Assembly: GCF_035594125.1 (NCBI RefSeq)
Contig: NC_087166.1
Coordinates: forward strand, 19,351,266 to 19,415,265
Length of the DNA stretch: 64,000 bases
From: Scylla paramamosain
Taxonomy: Eukaryota; Arthropoda; Malacostraca; Decapoda; Portunidae
Direction: 5' to 3'
Part shown: positions 23,863-51,672 of the stretch, piece by piece
How positions within the stretch are numbered: position 1 is the stretch's first letter
Layout: each line of letters begins with the position of its first letter
Program-made: the position numbers and the translations under genes
Notes under the pieces: model-generated
Seen by the model: only the letters and a program-made list of their open reading frames with translations
What the model was told of the DNA's origin: nothing
Databases searched by the model: none

Positions 23863-24074
23863 AAAAGGTCAGAGAAACATAGTTGTTGGGATTCGAATTT
23901 ATTTCCTGATCGGTTCCACCAAAGACTTCTTAAGGGGAACTGAGGAAGCTCCAGTCACGGCCCAAGCTATATTGGGCTAGAGAGAGCGTGACGCGATGTT
24001 GGTAGCCACCCTGACTGCTGATTGGCTGGTGCTTGCGCTATCATCTACCTCTGACCAGCGGGACGCATACCAGC
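23863..24074. other. Unassigned sequence upstream of LINE copy B
   Basis: Unlike flanks of other copies as far as I can see. It may be unique DNA or an upstream part of the LINE promoter region. Confidence 0.4.
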
Positions 24075-24271
24075 AGGAGGCAGTAGGCACCTGCCGAAAC
24101 GATAATTAATCCCAGTAAAGTCCAAAGCACTGCATCATACGGCGCTGTGAACTTATCATCCAACTGTGATCTCACTGAACGTTTCTGTTTGTATCTCAGA
24201 ACACAAGGAGGCAGTCACAGCCTGCTCTCTAAAGATAAATATATTCCTTCACACAAAACTACAAGCACCTA

Positions 24272-24274
<3 letters not shown>

Positions 24275-24366
<92 letters not shown>
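24275..24366. repeat. (AC)n array expanded from a LINE 5' UTR
   Basis: At this point copies A, D and G have only four or five AC units in the same sequence context (CACCTAAT...ACACAC...CTTCACTCAAAA). Copy B has about 46. Confidence 0.93.
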
Positions 24367-24368
<2 letters not shown>

Positions 24369-26091
24369 CACTCAAAATTCAAAATTATCATGGTGACTCC
24401 TACACTGGCCTCAGAGATGTCCCAAAATCGGACTGATCTTCTGGTATCGAACCTAAGTCGACCCCTTCAACTTTTTCATTAACTTCTACAACATTCGCGG
24501 TCTTAGATCTAATTTTCAATCTGAAGAACACAAACACTCCTCTTCTAAGCCTCATCTTTTCCTCACTGAAACACAAATAACTGACAGATAACTGACAGTA
24601 GCCAATTTTCTGTTCCCTCCTACTTTCTCTATCCTCATTTTCAATCAAAAAGTGGATGTTGCGTTTATGTTCCCCAAAGACTTATGTGCTCAACGACTCT
24701 CTTGTCCACGCTCTTGAATCCTCTGAGTTTTCCACCATTTGGCTGCGAATACAGATTCAATCTCAAACTAAATCTGTGTTGTATATCTCCCACCTAACTC
24801 TTAACTCTTCTTTGGCTAATAAGTCAAACCAGTATGACTAACCAGTATGGGTTCTGTCAAGGCTGTCTACTCTACTGGTGATTTTCTGATCTTCCTTAGT
24901 GAGTCTTGGTCATCCTCTTTTAGAGATTTTGGTGAAACTTTTGCTGTTGCCTTGGATATATCAAAAGCTTTTCATAGAGTTTGACACAAAACTTTAATTT
25001 CCAAACTACCCTCCTACGGATTCTATCCTTCTCTCTGCAACTTCATCTCAAGTTTACTTTCTGACCATTCTATCGCTGTTGTGGTAGACGGTCACTCTTC
25101 TTCTCCTAAATCTATTAAGAGTGGTGTTCCTCAGGTTCTGTCCTGTCACCAACTTTCTTCTTATTATTCATCAATGACCTTCTAAACCAAACTTCTTGCC
25201 CTATCCACTCCTAGGCTGATGATACCACCCTGCAATTTTCCACGTCTTTTCATAGATGTCCAACCCTTCAGGAAGTAAATATTTTACGCAGGGAAACCAC
25301 AGAATGCCTGACTTCTGATCTTTCTAAAATTTCAGGTTTAGGGCAGAGCAAACTTGGTATTGTTCAATGCCTCAAAAACTCAATTCCTCCATCTATCAAC
25401 TCGACACAACCTTCCAGACAATTATCCTCTCTTCTTCAGTCACACTCAACTGTCCCCCTCTTCTACAATGAACATTTACTTATAATCTGAACTGGAAACT
25501 TCACATCTCATCTCTAGCTAAAACAGCTTCTATGAGGTTAGGTGTTCTGAGACGTCTCCACCAGTTTTTCTCACCCTCCAAGCCACATTGTATGCTTCAC
25601 ATGTCTGAGGGGATTCCACTCATACCGCTTTTCTAGACAGGGTAGAATCAAAAGCTTTTCGTTTCATTAACTCTTCTCCTCTAACTGACTGTCTTCATCC
25701 TCTCTCTCATCGCCGCAATGTTGCATCTCTAGCTGTCTTCTACCACTATTTTCATGCTAACTGCTATTCTGATCTTGCTAACTGCATGCCTCCCCTGTTC
25801 CCGCGTCCTCGCTGTACAAGACTTTGTTCTTTTTCACACCCCTATTCTGTCCACCTCTCCAATGCACGAGTTATCCAGTATTCTCAATCATTCATTCCTT
25901 TCTCTGGTAAACTCTGGATCTCCCAGCCTGCTTCTGTATTTCCACTTTCCTATGACTTGAATTCCTTCAAGAGGGAGGTTTCAAGACACTTATCCTACAT
26001 TTCTTGACTGCTGCTTTGGACCCTTTTCTGGGACTGGCATCTCAGTGGGCTTTTTTTTTTTTTTTTTAATTTACATCAGAAAAGGAATACC

Positions 26092-26195
<104 letters not shown>

Positions 26196-26245
26196 TGGCC
26201 CTTGGGCAGTGACCCCCCTACATAAAAAAAGGAAAATAAATAAAT

Positions 26246-26935
26246 CAATTAACTTCCAGAGTAGAGTACATTCTGACTTTCTCCCCTTTTGTGGAGATCT
26301 TCATTTTTAGAGACTTCAATGTTCACCACAACCATTGGCTTTCTTCTCCCTTCACTGAACATCCTGGTGAACTAGCCTTCAACTTTGCTATCCTCCACCA
26401 CCTACAGCAATTGGTGCAGCACCCTACTCTTATTCCTGACCGTCTTGGAGATACGCCCAATTTTCTTGACCTTTTCCTCACCTCTAATCCTTCTGTTTAT
26501 GTTCTTACCCTCTCTTTTCCATTGGGCTCCTGAAATCACAATCTCGTATCTGTATTTTGTCCTATCGCTCCAATCCCTCCTCAGGATCGCCCTAAGCGGA
26601 GGTGCCTCTGGCTTTTTGCCTCTGCTAGTTGGTGGACCTGAGGCAGTATTTTGCTGATTTTCCTTGGAATGACTACTGCTTCTGTGTCAGAGACCTGTCT
26701 CTGTATGCCGAGTGCATAACAGAGGTGAAAGTGTCGGGCATGGAGGGGTACATTCCTCACTCTTTTTCTCGATTTAAACCTTCCAAACCTTTGTTTAACA
26801 AAGCCTGTTCTCGTGCTATACATGACAGAGAGGTGGCCCACAAAAGGTACTTGAGCCTTCCATCACCAGAATCTTATGCGCTTTATACTTCTGCCAGGAA
26901 CAATGCTAAGTCTATTCTCCAACTTTGTCTTGGTG
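26246..26935 (+). mobile_element. LINE family copy C, endonuclease to linker, truncated at both ends
   Basis: Encodes [40 protein letters not shown] and the region through RFKPSKPLFN, with shifts. It starts just after the A-rich end of copy B and ends where inverted copy D begins. Confidence 0.85.
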
Positions 26936-28345
26936 CCTGAAGTCACGAGGGGAGATTTTAAAAGATTCTGACAGTTTCTATTAATGAAGGAGTTTTTGGC
27001 TAGTTGGAGAACAAACTTGGCATTGTTCCTGGCAGAAATATAAAGCATATGAGATTCTGGTGATGGAAGGCTCAAATATTTTTTTGTGGGCAACCTCTTT
27101 ATCAAGTATAGCACGAGAACAGGCTGTGTTAAACCAAGGTTTGAAAGGTTTAGGTCGAGAAAAAGAGTGAGAATGTACGCCTCCATGCCAGACACTATCA
27201 TCTCTGTTATGCGCTTGGCAAACAGAGACGGTTCTCTAACAAAGAAATAGTAGTCATTTCAAGAAAAATCAGCAAAATACCTTCTCAGATCCCCCAAACT
27301 AGCAGAGGCAAAACGCCAGAGGCACCTCCTCAGAGGGTGATCATGAGGAGGGATTGGAACGATAGGGGAAGATACAGATACGAGATAGTGATAGGAGGAA
27401 CCTAACAGAGATGACAGGATTAAAGGTTAGGGAAGGTTCAAGAATGTTGGACGTATCTCCAAGACGGTCAGGAATACGAGTAGGGTGTTACACCAACTGC
27501 TCTAGGTCGTGGAGGATAGCAAATTTAAAGGCTAGTTAACCAGGATGGTCAGTGAAGGGAAAGGAAAGCCAAGGCTGGTTGTGAACATTGAAGTCTCCAA
27601 GAATGGGGAACTCCGCAAAAGGGAAGAGAGTCAGAATGTGCTCCACTTTGAAAGTTAAGTATTCAACGGATTTCCCATATTCAGAGGAGTTAGGTGAGAG
27701 ATATACAACACAGATGAATTTAGTTTGAGAGTGACTCTATAGTCATAGCCAAATGGTGGAAAACTCGGAAGAATGAAGAACGTGGGCACGAGAGCAGATT
27801 AAGTTGTTGCGCACATATATGGAACATTCAGCTTTGGATTGAAAATGAGGATAGAGAAAGGAGGGAACAAGAAAATGGGGCTACATGCAGTTGCCTCAGA
27901 CACTTGTATTTTTATGAGGAAAAAAAGATGAGGTTTAGTAAAGGAGAGGTGGTGTTCTACAGATTGAAAATTAGATATAAGACCGCGAATGTTGCTGAAG
28001 TTAATGAACAGTTGAGGGGGGTGTCAAGACACTTAGGTGTCAATACCAGAAGAGCAGTCTGACCTTGGCACATTTGTGGTCCCCTCCCCAGATGGGGAGG
28101 AGTAGGAGTTACCATGATAATTTTGAATTTTGAGTGAAGGGTGTGTGTGTAATTAGGTGTGAAGGAAGAGAGTTGTTTTTAGAGGTAGACTGTGACTTCC
28201 CCTTTCTGTTGTGAGACACAATGGGAAACGTTCAGTGAGGTCACAGCTGGCTTTTATGATAGGTCCACAACATCCTCTGATCCAGTGCTTTAGATCTCAC
28301 TGGGACTAATGATCGTTTCTGCAATTGCCTATTGCCTCCATGTCA
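26936..28345 (-). mobile_element. LINE family copy D: 5' UTR to endonuclease/linker, 3'-truncated, inverted against copy C
   Basis: Reading leftwards from 28345 it has the family 5' UTR (TGGAGGCAATAGGCAATTGC), the MVTP-type start context and the endonuclease. It stops in the linker region at the boundary with copy C. Copies C and D meet head-on and share about 690 bp as an imperfect inverted repeat. Confidence 0.85.
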
Positions 28346-31415
<3,070 letters not shown>

Positions 31416-31514
31416 GAATGTAAAATAACCATGTTATTAAGGTAATATTTCTTTATGGAAAATACTGCAGCCCATTAAAACTAAAAGAATATATGAACAA
31501 TTAAATAAGGATGA

Positions 31515-33535
<2,021 letters not shown>

Positions 33536-33555
33536 TTTATTAAAATTATTATTTT

Positions 33556-33670
<115 letters not shown>

Positions 33671-33672
33671 TT

Positions 33673-40513
<6,841 letters not shown>

Positions 40514-40631
40514 TATGAGTAGATATTTTACTAAATAAGTAGATAGTTATATAGGTATAGTATATTTTTATGTATTCTTTTCGTCCTTCGTATTTTTCAT
40601 TTTCTCTAACATCATTTATGAATTTACTTGA

Positions 40632-40922
40632 TTGAGTTGCAAAACTCACTATATTGGAGGTAGCAAGAGGAATCTATTACATAGAATCAGTGAACATAAA
40701 GGTACTTCAATACATACACACAAGCAGTTAACTCTACCATCTTTTTCAACAACAAGAACACATTGCCACACACATGATCATCTGTTTTCGGAGGAGGATT
40801 TTAGTATATTGCATAAAGCTGACGCACATAAACACACTAAAATATTAGAGGCTAATTACCTTAAACACCTGAAACCTGAATTAAATAACCAACTGTCTTC
40901 ATCACAGTTATATCTCTTATAA
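40632..40922 (+). pseudogene. C-terminal GIY-YIG part of a second Penelope-like element
   Basis: [20 protein letters not shown] is the GIY-YIG start as found at the C-terminus of Penelope-type proteins. It is followed by EEDFSILHKADAHKHTKILE and KHLKPELNNQLSSSQLYLL with a stop. RT is absent, so the copy is 5'-truncated, as is common for target-primed elements. It belongs to a different PLE lineage from the one at 3.2-5.4 kb. Confidence 0.75.
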
Positions 40923-41059
40923 TCTTTGGTCGGAACTTTTGGGTTCGGATTCTTAACTAATCTAGTTCCCACACCGCCACTCTTTGTCAGTCTTCACCAA
41001 ACCACATGCGAAAACATACAATGTTTGTCTATAGCTTTATACCTTTATTTTGTTTCAAA

Positions 41060-44310
<3,251 letters not shown>

Positions 44311-45018
44311 TTTCACACATTTCACACCCGCTTCCAGTCTTAGCTCAGATAAATACAGACCGCATGTAGCGAGTCAGTCATTCGGACTTCCAGTTGAGTC
44401 CCAGTCAGAGACACAGTTGGGCATTCACCGAGTCACGAGCAGTCAGTCTTTGTCTCTCACTCAGTTCCGCTCCATCACCGTCAGCCTTGCGAGACGCTGC
44501 TCAGTCATAATTCATATCACTTCGGCTAGAGAGAGAGTGTGTAATCAGTCGTCACGTTACGATTTCGTCTCGCATCCATTGTGTACAAATTGTGTACCCA
44601 TTCAAGAACTTTCGTCATCGTGCCTTTTATTTGGTCATCCGCTGTCACTTCTTGGCCAACATTTGAATATAAATCCTACCCAAATTATTATTGTTTCCCA
44701 CTCTTCCTTCTTCTGTTATTAAGTAATGCTTATCTGTTTATTTATCTACCTGCCCGTCTGTCTGTCTGTCTATATGTCTGCCTATCCGTCTCCTGCCGTC
44801 TGTCTGTCTGTCTGTCTGTCTGCCTATCAGTGTTTATATCATATCCTTCTGTATTTCATTGTTATTGTTGTTGGCTGTGTTATTATTTTGTGTGTTGTTC
44901 TGTGTTATATTGTGTGCTGTGTATTATGTGTTTTTATATTTCTGTGTCTTAATTGTCTGTGCACTTTACGTCGCTCATAAACTCACAGTCTGTACTCTCT
45001 CCTTCATTACATGACACA

Positions 45019-45910
45019 ATGTCCAATGAAACCACCGCTACTCCTCACATCACCTTCATACATGAATCTCATCACCTTCCTAATTTTTCTGGTACTGGCA
45101 CAGAAACTGTTCATCAATTTATTCAAAGAATTGAGGAGGAATGCACTCGACGTGCAGCCACATCTGATAAGAAAAAATCTCCATCTTAAAATCCCGCATC
45201 TGTCTCGAGCCTTCGAGTCTCGCTGACCTGTTGGTGAAGTCAGACAGATTTGCTTCACTCACCACCTTTGCTGACTTTACTACTCACCTCAGAAATCATT
45301 TCCAAAGTCATTCCAAGCTTGGAGCCACTCATTGCTTCCTCTCTCAGCTCAGAATTGATCACTCAGCAACAAGACTTAAATTGGTTTACAAATGGCTCAC
45401 TATCATCAGATGGGTTAAAAAGGGTTATAGCTTACATCTTGTTTACTTCCTTCCTCGATGCTCCCAATTTCCAGGTCGCAAGTGACGTCGAATTCCACAA
45501 ATCAGATTATATATACAGTATGATATCTGCAAAATAATTTCTGATAAGTGTCCTCTTCCCACCTCTGAACCTCTTCAAACTCTTGTTACTTCCTCACCTG
45601 ACTCACCCCCCTCTCCCCATCACCCACCCTTCAGTTCTCCTTCTCCTTCTTGTGGACGTTACATTAAACGCACATCCCCTTCATCTCGCTTTAAGTACAC
45701 TCGATCGAAATCAAGACCAAGAAATGTCACCTGCAACCGTTGCAAGCTGCCAGGTCATGTTCTTGCACAGTGCAGAGTTGTTCTCCATAGTTCAAGAAGA
45801 TACTTCTTCACTCCTGAAGCATTCTGTTCTTTCCACAAAAGGGTAGGCCACTTCTTACAAGACTGCAGGTATTATCACGCAAATCCACAGACTCTACACA
45901 CACAATAAGA
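45019..45910 (+). pseudogene. Gag of the second Ty3 element
   Basis: The first ATG gives MSNETTATPHITFIHESHHL, then FSGTGTETVHQFIQRIEEEC and a stop/shift near 45186. The next part (SDRFASLTTFADFTTHLRNH) is in another frame. A zinc knuckle, CNRCKLPGHVLAQC (CX2CX4HX4C), follows near 45735. A second Cys-His cluster (CSFHKRVGHFLQDC) follows near 45827. The domain order is that of gag capsid plus nucleocapsid. Confidence 0.7.
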
Positions 45911-46019
45911 AAAATCTTCGCGCCCTTCTCTGACCAATCCACCATAATGTTGCCTATCCTGAAGTCTTTTCCTTACTATGTGCCTAAACATCGTACAAAA
46001 CACAATGTGTGCTTCACAC

Positions 46020-48280
46020 ATCCTCCGAACTCAGCACTTCAATTAACATTCAATATGCTGAATTATTCAATGGTATTATCACTGATGTTACGTGTCACTG
46101 TATCACACAAAGCTTTCTTGACACAGGTGCTGCTGTAAACATTATCAAAATGGATGTATTTCAGAAACTCTCTTCCACTTCTCAGGATCTCATCACTACA
46201 TTATCTCCTGATGTCAGTTTAAATGGTATATCTGGGAAAATTATCCTACCTCACGGGAAAGTACTCTTATCACTGTCTTTATCACTCCAGGAACCAGACA
46301 TATGTGATTATTTTTTATGTTGTGTCTGATATATCTTTCAATGCTGATCTTCTCATAGGCTTCAACCCCATGTGGAAATATTACATCAGTTTTTTTTTTT
46401 TTCCCTGCCATCAATAAAATCGTTCAAGGGGATTCTTATTTTCTTACTTTTCTTCCCTCTGATGGTTCCTCTCTTCCTGGCTTAGTGACATCTATTGCAA
46501 CTCTTCCTTCTACTAGCGATCAGATGTTATCTACACTGGACTCTTGTGTTATGTCACCAAATTTGCCTGTCTCATAGCCTTATTCTCAATCAACTTCCCA
46601 GTCAGACCACGGTGTAACTCTTTTCAAACACATTTTACTAGCAGATCCGGTAACGCTATCTGAATGTGCTTTATATGTTGTAAACGCTAAGATTAAATCT
46701 GCTGTATCAGAAACTGATATCATCTGTTATGCACAACAATCTCCATGCAAAGGTGTTAAGTTGGAATCTGTTCTTACCACCATCGATGAAAACAGTTTCT
46801 GTAAAATTGGGCTGAATCACATCTACGCCTATCAAGCTCAAAGCTGGTGCGCTACTCGGAGAAGCCTTGCCTTACTCTGAGAAAGTTATAATCTTGGATG
46901 ATTTACTCTCTTCTTCTTTCAATAATGTATATGCATCTGACACCCATGACATGTCTTCTCTCCCGCCTATCACGAATGATCACATATCTTTACTTGATTT
47001 CCCAGAATCTCAACATGAATTACTCGCTTTCCTAAATTCTTTTAGGAACGTTCCCTCTCTCCCTGGTGAACCTCTGGGCCACACAGACGTTATCACTCAC
47101 GCTATTCATCTGACCTCTTGGTCCAGACCATCTTACACCCCGAGCTATAGGATGCCACACAGTCGTCGTTTTCTGTTTAATGAAGCTGTGCTAGGTATGT
47201 TACTTCTGGATGTCGTGAAACCTGCCTGTTCATCTCATAATGCTACCTTACTCTTTTAAAAAAAACAAGACGATTGGCGTGTCGTTGTCAACTTCAGGAA
47301 ATTCAACGCATCTACCATTCCTGACCGTTATTTTTTGCCGAGATCAGGTGGCCTTTTTCAGTCTCTCGGAGATTCAAATGCGGTATTTTCTACCCTAGAC
47401 TTACGTTCAGGATTCTTTCAAGTCGAATTAGAGGAAACTTCCCCGCCATATATTGCTTTCACTACTTCCTTTGGTCAATTTATGTTGAAACGCATGGCCA
47501 AAGGTCTACTTAACTCGCTTCTAACGTTTCAGAGATTGATGAACTCTGTTCTCTTATGTCTCATTGGTAAAAGTGTGTTCTGCTTCCTTGATGACGTTAT
47601 CATTGCATCAAAGTCTTTACTGGATAATTTTCACACTGTCTCTCGTTCTGTCATGCTTTCAAGCTGTTGGCTTAAAGATCAAACTCAGCAAATGCTCGTT
47701 TCTCAAACATCAAGTCAAATTCCTTGGTCACAAAGTCGACAGAGATGGGATTCACACTTTAGATCACAAGGTAAATGCTGTGAAAAATTCCCCTGTTCCT
47801 TGTAATATCGATCAGATCAGAAAATTCATCGGTCTTGCTGGATTCTATCGCCAGTTCATCAAAATTTCAGCCTTATCGCTGAGTCTTTCACTCATTTGCT
47901 CAAAAAAAAAAAGGTTGCATTCATCTGGTCTGAAAAGGAAGAAGATGCCTTTGATCTTCTCAAAACTGTCTTGTGTCAAGCACCAGTTCTTGCTTTTCCA
48001 AATTTCGAAAAAGGTTTCATCTTATACACTGACCCTCCGGCTTTGGAATCGGTGCTCTTTTCATGCAGAAAGATTCACTCGGTAAACATCGCGTATTAGC
48101 TTACGCTAGCAGACTTCCCAACAAGGCAGAGCAAAATTATGACGTCACAAAGCGTGAAAGTCTCGCCGTGATCTGGGCGTTACGTCATTTCCGTGAACTC
48201 ATCTTGAGCTATAAGATTCATGTCTACACTGATCATTTTGCTGTCACAGAGACCTTTAAAGGCAACAACTTCACAGGCTA
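46020..48280 (+). pseudogene. Protease, reverse transcriptase and RNase H of the second Ty3 element
   Basis: Protease: SFLDTGAAVNIIK near 46115. RT: WRVVVNFRKFNASTIPDRYF after an A-run frame change near 47258, STLDLRSGFFQVEL near 47395, and the catalytic block CFLDDVIIASKS near 47580 (intact FLDD). It goes on to FLGHKVDRDGI and IRKFIGLAGFYRQFI near 47820. RNase H: AYASRLPNKAEQNYDVTKRE and VYTDHFAV near 48100-48245. At least four frame changes occur, two of them in homopolymers (47258 and 47901). Confidence 0.82.
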
Positions 48281-49435
48281 ATTTGCTCGCTGGCATCTCA
48301 TGATTCAGGAATTTAATCCTACTTTGCATATATTCCTGGTAAGGCAAACTCAGTGGTAGATGCACTATCACGCAATGTTGTTACTATCTCCGTCATGACA
48401 GAAAATCCTACCATGCCAACATTGGATGGAATAAGGAAACATCAACGTTCAGACGCATTCTGTTTTAGTGTTGCTTATTACCTCGAATCTGGTGATGAGA
48501 CAAATCTTCCTAAGTTACAAGTGAGTGTTGATAAGTTTTTCATGCAAGACGATCTCTCATATAAGTCGAGTGATGTCTCTAATGACGATTCTAGTGAGCT
48601 TATCTCAGCCTGTGATACCTCGGTCACTAGTGAATATCATACTACACCACGTTCATGACTCACCTCACGCCGGACATCCTGGTCGGGACAGATGCCTCGA
48701 GCAGGCGAAATGATCACATTTCTGGCCAACTATGAGGAAAGATATCTTTCAGCACTGTGAGCTCTGTCCTCAGTGTGCTTCACATCATACCTCACTCGCA
48801 AACGAGAGTCCAGTGTTTTCATATCCCATCGCTTCCGCTCCTTGGTATTCAGTCTCTGTTGATCTGCTTAAATTTCCACATACAGATAACGGTTATCAGT
48901 ACCTTGTAGTTTGTGGGGATAGTTTCACTAGTTTCACCATTCTCGTTGCTCTCAAGGAGAAAACTGCTACTTCTGTTAGTCGCGCGATCAAAATAATTTG
49001 TCCTTATACCTCTCCTCGTGTCATCTTATATGAAAATGGCGCTGAATTCATTAACTCCGTCTTACGGGAGATTTGTAAAGAATTTCTTATCAACAAATGT
49101 AACAATGTTCCTCACTCACCCTATTCAAACGGGAAAGTAGAGCGTTGCAATAAACGTATCCTTGATGTAACAGAAGCAAAGCACTCCTGGGACGAATAGC
49201 TTCCTCATATAGCCTGCTCTATCAACTCAGCAATCTACTCCACCATCAACGAGTCTCCACATTCCGTGCTGTTTGGTACCGACAATGAATTTCTCCACAG
49301 CGCGGCTCGTCCTGTCTACAACATTGATGACTACGTCAAATGCCGTGTCCGTGATTTTCAGTTCACTCATAAGCTCATTCACGATCGCCTCACTACGTCG
49401 CAAGCTGAAATGCTGTAGAAACAACATCGTAGAGC
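48281..49435 (+). pseudogene. Integrase of the second Ty3 element
   Basis: HHCC end: CELCPQCASHH near 48760. Catalytic core: SVDLLKFPHTDNGYQYLVV (first Asp) near 48855; ILYENGAEFIN near 49025, where Glu stands in the place of the usual second catalytic Asp; GKVERCNK (Glu) near 49130. A stop at 49197 follows HSWDE. The C-terminal part continues by similarity (VLFGTDNEF) to about 49415. Loss of the second Asp and the stops make it inactive. Confidence 0.8.
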
Positions 49436-49440
49436 GACCG

Positions 49441-51269
49441 TATACCTCTCACCTAACTCCTCTTACTATAAGAAATTTTTTGACTACTTAACTTCCAAAT
49501 TGGAGCACATTCTGACCCACTTCCCTTTTGCAGAGATCTCCATTCTTGGATCTTGGATCATTCTTGGATCTTGGATCTCCATTCTTAGAGACTTCAATGT
49601 TCGCCACCAGCTTTGGCTTTCTTGTCCCTTCACTGACCATCCTGGTGAACTACCCTTCAACTTTGCTATCCTCCACGACCTAGAGCAATTGGTGCAACAC
49701 CCTACTCGTATTCCTGACCGTCTTGGAGATACGCTCAACATTCTTGACCTTTTTTCTTACCTCTAATCCTCTCCTTATGCTGTCACCCTTTCTTCTCAGT
49801 TGGGCTCCTCCGATCACAATCTCATATCTGTATCTTGTCCTATCGATCCAATCCCTCCTCAGGATCCCCCTAAGCGAAGGTGCCTCTGACGTTTTGCCTC
49901 TGCTAATTGGGGGACCTGAGGAGGTATTTTGCTGATTTTCCTTGGAATGACTACTGCTTCCGTGTCAGAGACCCGTCTTTGTGTGCTGAGTGCATAACAG
50001 AGGTAATAGTGTTTGGCATGGAGGCGTACATTCCTCACTCTTTTTCTCGACCTAAACCTTCCAAACCTTGGTTTAACACAGCTTGTTCACATGTTATACA
50101 TTATAGAGAGGTGGCCCACAAAAGGTACTTAAGCCTTCCATCAGCAGAATCTCATGCACTTTATATTTCTGACCGGAACCATGCCAAGTCTGTTCTCCAA
50201 CTAGCCAAAGACTCCTTCATTAACAGAAAGTGTCAATACCTTTCAAGATCCAATTCCCCTCGTGACTTCTGGCATCTAACAGAAAATATCTCCAATAACT
50301 TTGCTTCTTCTTCCTTCCCTCCTTTATTTTAACCAGATGGTACCACTGCTATCACATCTATCTCCAAAACTGAACTCTTCGCTCAAATTTTGCTAAAAAC
50401 TCTACCTTCGACGATTCTGGGTTTGTTCCTCCCTCTCCTCCATCCTCTGACTTCTTCATGCTACCTATTAAAATTCTTCGCAATGATGTTTTTCATGTCC
50501 TTGCTGGTCTAAACCTTCGGAAGGCATATGGACCTGATGGGGTCCCTCCTATTGTTCTCTGAAACTGTGCCTCCATGCCTGCACTTTGCCTAGTCACACT
50601 CTTTCAGTTGTCTGTCAACATCTACCTTTCCTTCTTGCTGGAAGTTTGCCTACATTCAGCCTATTCCTAAAAAGGGTGACCGTTCTAATCCCTCAAACTA
50701 CCGTCCCATTGCTTTAATTTCCTGCCTATCTAAAGTTTTTGAATCTATCCTCAACAGGAAGATTCTTAAACATGTATCTCTTCTTAACCTTCTATCTGAT
50801 TGCCAGTATGGGTTCCGTCAAGGCCGCTCTACTGGTGATCTTCTGGCTTTCCTTACTGAGTCTTGGTCATCTTAGAGATTTTGGTGAAACTTTTGTTGTT
50901 GCCTTGGACATATCAAAAGCTTTTGATAGAGTCTGGCATAAAGCTTTGATTTCCAAACTACCCTCCTACGGCTTCTATCCTTCTCTCTGTAACTTCATCT
51001 CAAGTTTCCTTTTTGACCGTTATATTCCTGCTGTGATAGACGGTCACTGTTCTTCTCCTAAATCTATTAACAGTGGTGTTCCTCAGGGTTCTGTCCTGTC
51101 ACCCACTCTCTTCTCATTATTCATTAATGATCTTCTAAACCAAACTTCTTGTCTTATCCCCTCCTATGCTGATGATACCACCCTGCACTTTTCCATGTCT
51201 TTTCATAGACGTCCAACCTTTCAGGAGGTAAATATTTCTCGCAGTGAAAGCACAGAACGGTTGACTTCT
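49441..51269 (+). mobile_element. LINE family copy J, endonuclease to RT, truncated at both ends
   Basis: Begins in the endonuclease ([20 protein letters not shown]), passes the linker and RT ([43 protein letters not shown]) and breaks off after SESTERLTS. It joins unrelated coding-like sequence at 51270. An in-frame 18-bp tandem duplication (ATTCTTGGATCTTGGATC twice, 49542-49577) lies in the endonuclease where GDFN is expected. Confidence 0.88.
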
Positions 51270-51672
51270 GCAAAGGAAATCGTGGAGAGAGTTATGGGGA
51301 TTTGGGAGAAAGTAGGTCTTCCTATCTCCATACTGCATTACAGCAAGGCGAAGCTGTTCAAGTAGGCCTATGAGGGTCTTCAGAAGCACAAGAAAAGAGC
51401 TTCGGAAGCGGCAAGGATGAATGAGATCTTTCAAGGGGACGTTGATGACTTGTTCGATGTGGCGTACAGAGATGGCTTTGAGAAGATTACAAACGAAGAG
51501 GACAGGCAAGGCCTTTCTCATCAACCAAAGAGAGGATCTATCGACCTCCTCCATGACCGGAGTGGACACTGTGTCAGTGAGCCTCCAAGAAAAAAGGGGA
51601 AGCGGGAAGAAGCGGAGGTGAATCGGAAGCAGGCTACGGTGATGGAGAAAAGGATCGCCTCAAGTGGCTTTT
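51270..51672 (+). pseudogene. Unrecognised arthropod-type ORF, first part
   Basis: After the LINE break the frame reads KEIVERVMGIWEKVGLPISI, a stop, then AYEGLQKHKKRASEAARMNE, DVDDLFDVAYRDGFEKITNE and a Lys/Arg-rich end. The pattern of a short helical region, a KHKKR stretch and a DDLFD(V/I)A block resembles repeated proteins of unknown role that I recall from arthropods. I cannot name a family. It is cut by LINE copy K; a possible continuation is at 52169-52376. Confidence 0.4.

Larger units (their letters stand above)
44311..49440 (+). mobile_element. Second Ty3/gypsy-like LTR retrotransposon, 3'-truncated
   Basis: Order gag, protease, RT, RNase H, integrase on the plus strand, all broken by shifts and stops. 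The 5' side (44311-45018) is non-coding with GTCAGTC words and a TCTG/TCTA array (44750-44825); it may contain the 5' LTR. The 3' LTR cannot be found because LINE copy J begins at 49441. It is not closely related to the 9.4-14.2 kb element: less GC-rich and with different motifs. Confidence 0.8.

Noticed and set aside
44581..44980. Leu/Cys/Tyr-rich membrane-like frames
   Set aside because: They come from TCTG/TCTA and T-rich sequence in the 5' region of the second Ty3 element; no conserved start or domain.
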